A stretch of DNA of 10,783 bases from Cyclostephanos tholiformis (Eukaryota; Bacillariophyta; Thalassiosirophyceae; Thalassiosirales; Thalassiosiraceae): contig JALLPB010001229.1 in NCBI GenBank assembly GCA_036939975.1, positions 1 through 10,783 on the forward strand, given 5' to 3'. A program made the translations under genes and the position numbers. How positions within the stretch are numbered: position 1 is the stretch's first letter; every line of letters starts with the position of its first letter. The notes below the pieces were generated by a model that saw only the letters and a program-made list of their open reading frames with translations, was not told the origin of the DNA and did no database searches. Shown here one piece after another: positions 1-6,917 of the stretch.

Positions 1-172
1 GGTCTTCCTTTTCGGGATCGAGGAGATCGCAACCCAACTTGAGGAGCCGTTCACCATCCTCCCCATGCAGGGCTTCTGCGATAAGATCGGAGCGAACTGC
101 GACGAGATTGTGGGCTGGAGGGGACAGAACCTCCTTTATAGAGAGATAAATAACCTTGATAAAGATCCCTAG
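1..172 (+). CDS. Bestrophin-like anion channel, C-terminal end only (copy A)
   Basis: The frame is open from base 2 to a TAG at 170-172 and gives the last 56 residues of a protein whose 5' part lies outside the window. It contains the FGIEE...TQLEEPF block and then TILPMQGFCDKIG. The same blocks end copy C (8034-9447) and fragment B (5272-5431). In the bestrophin/UPF0187 family this acidic E-x-PF segment follows the last membrane helix. Two things differ from B and C: the conserved GAWCDEI reads GANCDEI, and after GWRGQ the tail changes to an unrelated sequence ending LDKDP. An AATAAA lies at 254-259, 82 bases after the stop, and could be a poly(A) signal. The gene converges with the DUF1997 gene, with 106 bases between the stops. 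Family membership is secure because of the paralogues. Function and plastid location are inferred from C and D. Confidence 0.85.
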   Translation, partial: VFLFGIEEIATQLEEPFTILPMQGFCDKIGANCDEIVGWRGQNLLYREINNLDKDP

Positions 173-278
173 TTTATCAGTAATCGTCTTCGTCTGCGCA
201 TCTACGAGGACTTCGTTCAACTGTATTGGTTTCTCCTGACGCAGAGTTCATGAAATAAACAGATCAATAGAACTTGCT

Positions 279-1091
279 TCATTTATCGTAACTCTGCGAT
301 ATGGGCCTTTCCGATTGCAAGAATTGCTGGAATTTCGTTCGAGCTCCGCTCTGAAAACTGCCCACTGCAAAGTTGGAAATGGTTCTATTGATGGTGCTCA
401 GGGAGGATTTCAAAGCTGGCTCGGGAAGCAGCCGCATAGGCGGTGGAAGCTCACCAGAAGTAACGAACCCAATTTTACCGTCCACTCCTCTGCCGTCTTT
501 CGATGGGTAAAGCTCGCCCACAACGTCGATGGATATGCCCAGAGAGTCGGCGGACACGCCTATTCCAGGTAGCAATTGAATGTTGGGATCGAACGCGACT
601 GACTCGAGGTTGAAAATACCCCTTTCGTCTGTCCACATTCGAACGTCAACGTGAGGAGAAAGTTGGATAGTAACGAACATGAGAGTCATCAGCTTCAATC
701 GGTAGACCTTGGGTTTCACCTCCCTTATCAACTTTGGATCCCAAATACTCATAGCGATTTGCTTGTCGTCGGCGAGCCACTGACGAACTGAGGCCTCGTC
801 CGATCCGTCGAGATTAGTCTGGATGCGACTAGATGATCCGAATTCTATCCTACCTTTCACCCTATCCAGCTTGAAGTATTCGCCATCACGGCCTAGAATG
901 GCGTCTCTTTCTCGGGCGGTCCATGATTTGCGCTTGCTCGGTGTTGCCCAACTCGCCGAGTTTAGGAACGGCCTAGACGACGCTGGATGCGAAAGACTCG
1001 AGCGGAATACGAATGCGTGAGCCGAACGATAACAAGCTGCTATTATCAGTGCCAGAAATGGTAGTCGGAGAAATGATGGGAGAGTTGCCAT
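279..1091 (-). CDS. Plastid-targeted DUF1997-family protein
   Basis: This is an intact 270-residue ORF. Residues 4-26 form a hydrophobic signal peptide ending SAHA|FV, the A|F junction of diatom-type plastid presequences, followed by a Ser/Arg-rich transit-like stretch to about residue 57. The mature part fits the DUF1997 pattern: an IWDP...Y-R-LK-L core (117-135), IQLSPHVDVRMW (142-153), then VVGELYP (190-196) and PPPMRLLPEPAL (217-228). It ends with a helix-like, Gln-rich FQQFLQSER segment. DUF1997 proteins occur in cyanobacteria and plastid-bearing eukaryotes and have no settled biochemical function, so I assign none. There is no membrane span outside the presequence, so it is probably a soluble stromal or membrane-associated protein. 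The ATG at 1091 is chosen because it directly opens the signal peptide. It is divergent from TEX10/IPI1 with 242 bases between the starts. The family call rests on motif recall and has not been searched. Confidence 0.72.
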   Translation of the reverse strand: MATLPSFLRLPFLALIIAACYRSAHAFVFRSSLSHPASSRPFLNSASWATPSKRKSWTARERDAILGRDGEYFKLDRVKGRIEFGSSSRIQTNLDGSDEASVRQWLADDKQIAMSIWDPKLIREVKPKVYRLKLMTLMFVTIQLSPHVDVRMWTDERGIFNLESVAFDPNIQLLPGIGVSADSLGISIDVVGELYPSKDGRGVDGKIGFVTSGELPPPMRLLPEPALKSSLSTINRTISNFAVGSFQSGARTKFQQFLQSERPISQSYDK

Positions 1092-1333
1092 ACTCGCTCT
1101 CTTTACTCTTAGAGATTATGATAACTACAACACATGCTGCCAAAATAATGTGAGTATGGTACTACCTAGGTGGCCGCCTCACACTCTTTCGGTTTTGCAT
1201 CTGACATTTCTTTGGGGCGAGGACAGACGCCCTCCTCACCTCCCAGCGCCCTCGACCACCCTCCGACATAATATAATATAAGTATTTTTGTCCCCAGCTC
1301 CTCAAGAGGAGATCAGTTATCATCAGAAAAAGC
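1092..1333. promoter_or_regulatory. Divergent promoter region, DUF1997 gene / TEX10-IPI1 gene
   Basis: This 242-base spacer separates two start codons pointing away from each other, so it should contain both promoters and 5' UTRs. An AT-only block, ATAATATAATATA, at 1268-1280 lies 54-66 bases upstream of the TEX10/IPI1 ATG and is a plausible TATA-like element for that gene. Similar AT blocks sit at like distances before copies C and D. No TGACGT/ACGTCA hexamer is present here, unlike the promoter at 9448-9867. Transcription start sites cannot be read from sequence alone. Confidence 0.55.
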
Positions 1334-4300
1334 ATGGCTCCTCCCGTGAGAGATTTCAAGAAAAGACCAAAGGCCAAGGTTGGTAAACGCGCCCCGGTGA
1401 GGATCAATGCCACGGACACCACCTTCAAAACTGCAAATGTGGCGGTTCGTTCCCAGGACCATTCGCTGGAGAAGAACAAGTACGCATCGACCCAATCATC
1501 GCAGGAGAAGGATGCCGCATTCGCTTCGGCGGCAGCCCGAATGGAGCTGATATCGTCGAGGGGGAATGCCCTCTCCACACTCCAGGCGAGTCTACGTCAT
1601 CACGCCCCCGCGGTACGGGCATCGGGTCTCAGAGGCATCCGAGATGCGGTCCAATCGTTGTCTTCGTTGGGGATGACTCTCGGAACGTCCATTTTGAACG
1701 CCAATCTTCCATCGCTTTTACCCAACATGTGTCGTTGTTGGCTCGACGAGGATGATGATGTTCGTGGCCTGGCCATTAATCTTTTTGGAGACATGATAAC
1801 ATATCTCTCATCGTCGGTTGAACATTCGGATCTTAAGTGTCTGGCGCCATTCGTGCCGTTCTTGTGTGCATATGCCTCCTCGGCACTGAATAGTCTGGAT
1901 TATGACATTCGAAAGGATGGCGCTGTGGTTGTGGGGATCTTGGCGTCTTCGGATCCATCTCCTTCGTATGAATCATTGGCTTCGTCGTTAGAGAAGAAGG
2001 GCGGGATCTCAGCAATGTCATTAGAGATGGGAAAGCATGTTGACTTATTTATTCCATCCTTGGAAAGATTGCTCTCATCTTTGTCATTTGGAGGGCGTGG
2101 AAGAAATAGCACAGGCTCAAAAGAAGGTGGACCGAAAAAGAAAAAAAAGAGAGATGGAATTAAAGCAACACAACCTACAGGATGGATTATCAGATCCTCG
2201 TTAGCAGCTAGTGATTCAACCTTACTTTCATTAGCACTCCTTCTGAATTCATCATTAGCAGCAGGAGGAAAGAGATTCAGCTCAAATCAGAATAACAGCA
2301 ACATCAGCCGCCGATTCGATCCTTCCTTGCATGTTTCAGCTGAATGTTCTTTTTTGGTTGGTGGAAGTGCTCGCGCGAATTCGTTATTATTGTTCCGCGG
2401 ATTTGGGAGTATTAACGATGTGTCACTCAGACCAATACGCAGCATTTTTGATTTGCCTGTAATGTCGCTAGATGAAACTGAAGATATTCAAAATGATATG
2501 CATTTAGATAAAGGCGGAGTCATCAGCCAGTTCAGCTTATCAGAAGATAACATATCAACATTAGAAGCAGTGCAAAGGTTTACAGCTCTGTTGGAAATAC
2601 TTCGCGAGAAATTCGTTGAACTGATGCACTCTGGGCGCAAGCCTTCGTATGATAGAGATGGCGTCATCATCTCAACTTCTGATCTTGATGCTATTGACGT
2701 TCTCATCCACACGATACGGTTAGTTCATCAACATTGCCAGTCCCACCAATTGCTCCTAGATGAACATATTTCGTTTACATCGAATAAGACTTTGCAAATG
2801 CCATCTAAACCTCAAAAACGTGAAAAGAAGGAAACTTCAAACGTTCAAGATAAAGAGGAGTTACTCATGGCGTATGGAGCAACTGTGAAAAGGACACTGT
2901 TACTTCTAATGGAATCATTTCCCATTTGTCCCATGGAGAATGCTGTTACTTCATCACGATATGAGCTGAGCAATGCAGGTATATGCTCAGCCTTGGCAGA
3001 GTTGGGTGGGGGTAAACAGTTGGTGGAAGATGACACAGAAACGTGGATTAATCTTGTATTTTCATATATACTACCAAGGCTTAATTCTACGGCTGCAACT
3101 GGGGATAATTCTGAAAAAGTCGCAGCCAATATGCTTATCAATTTGGTAAAGAAGCTAGTCCTTCCTCATGGCCTGCGAAGTAGCAGTAATTACTACCTGC
3201 TTGTCGACCCGTTGAAGCGGCAGGAGCTTCTTGAATCCTTTGGAATCACGTTCTTTCCTCGTCTAGTGTTTCCGCTGACATTTGGAGAAAAGAATAGGAA
3301 GAATTGTGACATTTACACCACATCAGTGTCTGGCGAAGTTGAACAAAAGATAAAACAGCTTGCGCCAACTGCAGCCGGGAGGACTGCCGCAATGCTCCTA
3401 ACGACTCTTATCAAACAATCTGCAGATCGCATGCTGGATCCAGCCAGCTTCAACCGGTACAAATACCACGAAAAAATCTACCTTTTGCTTTTACAGATGG
3501 CCTCGGTTCTCCCACTATACATCGCATCATGGGAGGAAAGGCAACCAAATGAGACGGGTCATGTTCTTGCGTCCCTGGTATCATTAGCTCGGCAGTGGTC
3601 GCCTATCGGGATAGACGATGACTCAGTCTTGCCGATCAATAGGGCTCTTAATGATCTCTGCTTAGGCCTGCGGAATTCGTTAGAAGTGCTGTACACTGCC
3701 AACGAGAAAATGCCGAGTATCTTCGAAAGACTTCCTAATTGTGTTCAAAAAGTGTGTGTTGGGCTTGTCGGTTTGTTAAAGAGTCCTTCAGGGGCTTTGG
3801 TAAAGTCATTGTCAGTCATATGTTGCAAATCTTTTACACGACAAGAATCAATCGATGGTCACGGAGTAATTGTTTATATCGCCAAGAGTATGGCAACGTA
3901 CATCATTGAAGTTGTGTCTTCGTTGAGGAAAACTATGCCAATGCCAAGTTACCTCACGTTCCTGCTTGATAGTAGCGGCGTCGAGCATGCTAACAGCACG
4001 TTGGTGTTACGTCGACGAACGGTAGGCCAAGGTATAGGTACAGCGACAGATCAATTTTCCTACGATGAATCCGTCGAACGCTTGTGCCGTTTCCTTATAT
4101 CTTCTTGTGACCAACCATCAGAGAAAGTCTTACCCATGATATGTCCGATACTGCGAAAGTGGCTTTCTTCTACCTCGGTCGTTACGAATGATGCCGTCAA
4201 ACAACTCATTCAAGCACGAGCAGCATCTTCCATCCTCTCTGCCTTCGTTTGGGATGAAGTACTCACTGGCAGATCGGTTGGGATCGAATCAGATTATGCG

Positions 4301-4795
4301 GCTCCGAATTACTTGAAACTGGATGAAAATTTTGACTCCCTTCTCGTTGGTTCCATTATCGATCAATTTGAGCTATCAGCTAAGCTTTGGTCGAGCTGTT
4401 TGGATGACCCCGAAGATCAGTTCCATGTTTTGATGCGTCTAATTAGACCAGTAATCGTTATGTTCCGATACCGCGATGGAATGTTTGCAAAATTTCTCAA
4501 AGTCATTTCAAGCAGAATTGTTCAGCAGACACAAGCTGCGGAAAAGGGCTCGAATGCAGAGCAAGAGAGCGCACCAACAGGAGAGGTTAATATGGCAGAA
4601 GTGAACATGAAGGCCCTCCTTCTGATTTTGAAATCCAAAGATCCAGTATCGATGGTCGATTTGGTGCGTGACAGCGAGGAATTACAGATCACCTTGTTCT
4701 CTGGGATGGAGGGGATAGGTCAAGCAGTTGCCGGTGGCCATCTTGCCCATTTGGGTAGTAAATTGAGCCATCATGCGAAGCTTTGTAAGCTGTGA
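1334..4795 (+). CDS. TEX10: TEX10/Ipi1-like Rix1-complex subunit, 60S pre-ribosome maturation
   Basis: A single uninterrupted ORF of 1153 residues. The N-terminus (residues 7-40, with DFKK..AKVGKRAP..INATDTTFKT) matches the signature start of human TEX10 and yeast Ipi1, where a D-F-x-K...K-x-G-K-K block leads into N-A-T-x-T-x-F-K-T. Residues about 75-205 are helical and HEAT-like and include LDEDDDVRGLAINLFGDM, corresponding to the Ipi1 N-terminal domain. A basic PKKKKKR cluster at 267-273 is a likely nuclear localisation signal. The rest is Leu-rich and repeat-like with no motif I can name. In yeast and animals this protein joins Rix1/PELP1 and Ipi3/WDR18 in the nucleolus and nucleoplasm, where the complex aids ITS2 processing and recruits the AAA ATPase Rea1/MDN1 to pre-60S particles. 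At 1153 residues it is longer than human TEX10 (about 930) and far longer than yeast Ipi1 (about 330). Start context is good and no earlier ATG fits better. Confidence 0.82.
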   Translation: MAPPVRDFKKRPKAKVGKRAPVRINATDTTFKTANVAVRSQDHSLEKNKYASTQSSQEKDAAFASAAARMELISSRGNALSTLQASLRHHAPAVRASGLRGIRDAVQSLSSLGMTLGTSILNANLPSLLPNMCRCWLDEDDDVRGLAINLFGDMITYLSSSVEHSDLKCLAPFVPFLCAYASSALNSLDYDIRKDGAVVVGILASSDPSPSYESLASSLEKKGGISAMSLEMGKHVDLFIPSLERLLSSLSFGGRGRNSTGSKEGGPKKKKKRDGIKATQPTGWIIRSSLAASDSTLLSLALLLNSSLAAGGKRFSSNQNNSNISRRFDPSLHVSAECSFLVGGSARANSLLLFRGFGSINDVSLRPIRSIFDLPVMSLDETEDIQNDMHLDKGGVISQFSLSEDNISTLEAVQRFTALLEILREKFVELMHSGRKPSYDRDGVIISTSDLDAIDVLIHTIRLVHQHCQSHQLLLDEHISFTSNKTLQMPSKPQKREKKETSNVQDKEELLMAYGATVKRTLLLLMESFPICPMENAVTSSRYELSNAGICSALAELGGGKQLVEDDTETWINLVFSYILPRLNSTAATGDNSEKVAANMLINLVKKLVLPHGLRSSSNYYLLVDPLKRQELLESFGITFFPRLVFPLTFGEKNRKNCDIYTTSVSGEVEQKIKQLAPTAAGRTAAMLLTTLIKQSADRMLDPASFNRYKYHEKIYLLLLQMASVLPLYIASWEERQPNETGHVLASLVSLARQWSPIGIDDDSVLPINRALNDLCLGLRNSLEVLYTANEKMPSIFERLPNCVQKVCVGLVGLLKSPSGALVKSLSVICCKSFTRQESIDGHGVIVYIAKSMATYIIEVVSSLRKTMPMPSYLTFLLDSSGVEHANSTLVLRRRTVGQGIGTATDQFSYDESVERLCRFLISSCDQPSEKVLPMICPILRKWLSSTSVVTNDAVKQLIQARAASSILSAFVWDEVLTGRSVGIESDYAAPNYLKLDENFDSLLVGSIIDQFELSAKLWSSCLDDPEDQFHVLMRLIRPVIVMFRYRDGMFAKFLKVISSRIVQQTQAAEKGSNAEQESAPTGEVNMAEVNMKALLLILKSKDPVSMVDLVRDSEELQITLFSGMEGIGQAVAGGHLAHLGSKLSHHAKLCKL

Positions 4796-5271
4796 TTAAG
4801 ACTATAACTTCTCAATTTAACGTTTTGCTGTGGAATGTTAGTAGTACAGTTTGAATGGTGCGTCATGACTGGCAATCTATAACGATATGGAAACAGATAC
4901 GGCCTAGAGAATAGGTTGATCTTGACAAATCGTGATCAAAGTAACTTTTAAGGCAAAGGACGTATTCCAGTGAAGCAAGATGAGAGTCGCGTTTTAATCT
5001 CTTATTCATCTGCAGAGAGAGCGTGCATGAGATCGAGACAATTTCCGGGCTTATTCCCTCTCTCATTATTCTTTGTTTCCATCGCTGTCAAACAAAAATC
5101 TCTGCTTTAGTAAACATCGTGTCGTCTCTATCGAACAAGTCCTCATGGCGAATCGAAGACGAGAGGGGAATCGATAACTGATACACTAGAAATCAGTAAT
5201 TATTTAATTTTCAGATTTATTAGGCACTATCACAGCTGGCTCGACTTCACATTCTCTTTGACCTCCGCATC
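4796..5271. other. Gene-free spacer between TEX10/IPI1 and bestrophin fragment B
   Basis: These 476 bases hold the 3' UTR of TEX10/IPI1 and whatever lies beyond the end of fragment B. Only short ORFs occur (for example 4863-5066 on the minus strand), with no domain, targeting signal or codon pattern to support them. A small stem, ACTGAT...ATCAGT, lies near 5177-5197 in AT-rich sequence and could help form a 3' end, but this is weak. No RNA gene or repeat was recognised. Confidence 0.5.
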
Positions 5272-5431
5272 CTAGTCGTCAAGACCCTGTCCCCTCCAGC
5301 TGATGATCTCGTCGCACCAGGCTCCGATCTTGTCGCAGAAGCCCTGCATGGGGAGGATGGTGAACGGCTCCTCAAGTTGGGTGGCGAGCTCCTCGATCCC
5401 GAAGAGAAAGACTGACGCGAGCGCGATGGCN
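5272..5431 (-). pseudogene. Bestrophin-like channel, C-terminal fragment truncated at an N (copy B)
   Basis: Read on the minus strand from the N at 5431 to a TAG at 5274-5272, this gives about 53 residues: the end of the last membrane helix (ALASVFLFGIEEL), then TQLEEPFTILPMQGFCDKIG, AWCDEIISW and a short tail ending RGQGLDD. It aligns along its whole length with the ends of copies A and C. Homology stops exactly at the single N, and the sequence beyond (5432-5891) encodes nothing bestrophin-like. No splice acceptor AG lies at the boundary, and copy C has no intron there. Either the assembly joins two contigs here, so the gene itself is intact elsewhere, or this is a real truncated relic. The reading frame that remains is undamaged, which favours an assembly break over an old pseudogene. 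It is typed as pseudogene only because it is a fragment. Confidence 0.75.
5431..5431. other. Single ambiguous base (N), probable assembly join
   Basis: This is the only non-ACGT base in the window. It sits exactly where the homology of bestrophin fragment B ends and unrelated AT-rich sequence begins. That coincidence suggests a contig join or collapsed gap rather than a simple base-call ambiguity. Gene order across this point should therefore be treated as provisional. Confidence 0.7.
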
Positions 5432-5891
5432 AGTTTGTGCGTAAAAAACACAAATCATAAAAAGAGTTTTGGGAACGCTCCAATATCTCTATTATCAAAC
5501 CTCTCATATTAAAAATGGACAATAAACGTATGTAGGAGTTCTCTCGAGGAGCGAGGGGAAAGACTAGCCAATGATGTTTTATATTATCGCTTGAATACCT
5601 CGAGAGAATTGAATAGCACAAATGCTAGAGTATTGGCACCTTTGTATGGTGCCTGGCAAAATCGGTTGTCAAAACATGTTCTTCGCTAGTTTTCTAGTAC
5701 GCAGTGATGTATCTGGTAATCAAGCAATTTGAAGATAGTTGGGTGACATGATTATGACGGAAGGATCAGTTGGAGAGATAGGAATAAAAGACACGAGAAC
5801 AGGAATGAGCAATGATATAACCCAAATGAACTCCCCCATTCATTGATGAAACATGAATAGCTGCGTGTCAAGTAGAAAATACATCAACTAA
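5432..5891. other. Gene-free AT-rich spacer with small inverted repeats
   Basis: These 460 bases contain no convincing ORF. The right end holds the 3' UTR of the 286-residue plastid protein (5892-6752). Two small inverted repeats are visible: TTCTCTCGAGG at 5539-5549 paired with CCTCGAGAGAA at 5598-5608, and a compact hairpin GGCACC-TTTGTAT-GGTGCC at 5635-5653. Nothing identifies the region as a known element. Confidence 0.5.
5539..5608. repeat. 11-base perfect inverted repeat spanning 70 bases
   Basis: The left arm TTCTCTCGAGG (5539-5549) is exactly complementary to the right arm CCTCGAGAGAA (5598-5608), with 48 bases between. The flanks GGAG and TTGA do not match, so there is no target-site duplication to argue for a small transposable element. 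It may be a folded RNA structure or chance, since each arm contains the self-complementary CTCGAG core. Confidence 0.45.
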
Positions 5892-6752
5892 TTAAATCCA
5901 GTACTGCGGTATAGTCCAAAATCCTGGTCCGACCACCAAACTCCAGGGCAAGTTGTCATTTCCAGGCCATTCTGGAAACCATCCAGCCGATGCCGCTTCG
6001 AGACACGTTGCCCCAATGATTGGCCCGAGCAGAAATAATAAAAATGCAATCGACGAAAATCCGGCCAATTTCGTCTTTAGTAATGAGTTCTTGAATGCTG
6101 CTCTATCAGAACTCTCGTCGCTTTTAAACTCGTCAAGTTTTGATTGAGCCACATCTGGCGATACATTGTCCCCCGTTGACATGGCATCGAAGACAGCCCG
6201 AACAGTGAGCGGATTACAACACTTATTTGCATCCACAAACGACGGAAAACACAAGTATCCCCTTTCACTCAAATAATTGGGCTTAGGACCCATCCTTACC
6301 ATCTGTTCGACTGTCATTTTGTTGTTCAACACCTTGTCCAAATCAGCCTTTCTCAAATCGCGTGGGTACAGACATAATGGGGAAATGCCCACCGTGTCCC
6401 CTCCCAACGTCGGGACATCATCTTTCAGGGACTGTACCTGCTGAAACTTTTCATATTGCTGCGGGAACTGCCTCAATGCAACGCCTACGCCACCCGATCC
6501 GCCGAAGAACCAAATATAAAAGAAACCCCTGGCATCCTCAAAGTTGTTAGTAAATGATTCTGGGATGGCGTTGATTTTCGTGACGGTAATCTTCGGCTTT
6601 ACCAGGCGCGTCAGCTGGCTGGCAGGATGGGCTGTGAAACCGCTAGTTCCAGGTATGAGTAGTGCAAATGCAATAATCAAAAAAGGACACAACATCTTCC
6701 GGTTCGCGGCCAAGTGAGGAGCGAAGTGTACCATAATATTGCGATGCACCAT
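5892..6752 (-). CDS. Unrecognised plastid-targeted membrane protein
   Basis: This is an intact ORF of 286 residues in a family I do not recognise. The most likely functional start is Met20 (ATG at 6695), because MLCPFLIIAFALLIPGTSG|FTAHP is then a complete signal peptide with the G|F junction of a diatom plastid presequence. The upstream Met1 adds 19 residues that would bury the signal. A hydrophobic, Gly-rich segment FFYIWFFGGSGGVGVAL occurs at 77-93, and a strong membrane span lies at about 229-251 (LAGFSSIAFLLFLLGPIIGA). The C-terminus is aromatic (GPGFWTIPQYWI). The middle (100-220) is hydrophilic with four cysteines (127, 168, 178, 179), including a CC pair. The layout suits a thylakoid or envelope protein, perhaps an accessory subunit of a larger complex, but that is inference. 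Its start faces the 6918 gene across 165 bases. Confidence 0.75.
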   Translation of the reverse strand: MVHRNIMVHFAPHLAANRKMLCPFLIIAFALLIPGTSGFTAHPASQLTRLVKPKITVTKINAIPESFTNNFEDARGFFYIWFFGGSGGVGVALRQFPQQYEKFQQVQSLKDDVPTLGGDTVGISPLCLYPRDLRKADLDKVLNNKMTVEQMVRMGPKPNYLSERGYLCFPSFVDANKCCNPLTVRAVFDAMSTGDNVSPDVAQSKLDEFKSDESSDRAAFKNSLLKTKLAGFSSIAFLLFLLGPIIGATCLEAASAGWFPEWPGNDNLPWSLVVGPGFWTIPQYWI

Positions 6753-6917
6753 AACGCTCGAAATAATAGGTAGGAGACAGTTCTCGCATTTTTTGATTGA
6801 TGGAGAAGAAGCAAAAAAGCCAGGGACAGATTTGCACGTAACTAACGGCGCGAACTCTCCCGCTTTTTTTTACCATCATCTCACCTCTCATCTCAACAAC
6901 TCCCAACGCCAACAACC
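6753..6917. promoter_or_regulatory. Divergent promoter region, plastid membrane protein / ubiquitin-like gene
   Basis: A 165-base gap (222 bases if the minus-strand gene starts at its Met20) separates two outward-facing starts, so both promoters must lie here. A run of eight or more T occurs near 6863-6871, followed by a pyrimidine-rich leader up to the well-placed AACAACC-ATG at 6918. No TGACGT/ACGTCA element and no clear TATA-like block was seen. Confidence 0.45.

Noticed and set aside
237..242. TGACGC, resembling a third type of diatom CO2-responsive element
   Set aside because: It is isolated, in a convergent 3' region between two stop codons, and not upstream of any gene start.
571..620. 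Sequence resembling a tRNA T-arm (GGGATCGAAC)
   Set aside because: It lies within the DUF1997 coding sequence, and no matching acceptor, D or anticodon stems are present.
1162..1578. 138-residue minus-strand open frame over the start of TEX10/IPI1
   Set aside because: It overlaps the conserved N-terminus of TEX10/IPI1 on the opposite strand and the divergent promoter. Its hydrophobic stretches are a by-product of the opposite strand.
4863..5066. 67-residue minus-strand open frame in the TEX10/IPI1 3' spacer
   Set aside because: No recognisable motif, targeting signal or homology. The length is expected by chance in this AT-rich spacer.
5247..5621. Minus-strand open frame running through the N at 5431
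   Set aside because: It crosses the probable assembly join and reads fragment B in the wrong frame, so the joined protein is artificial.
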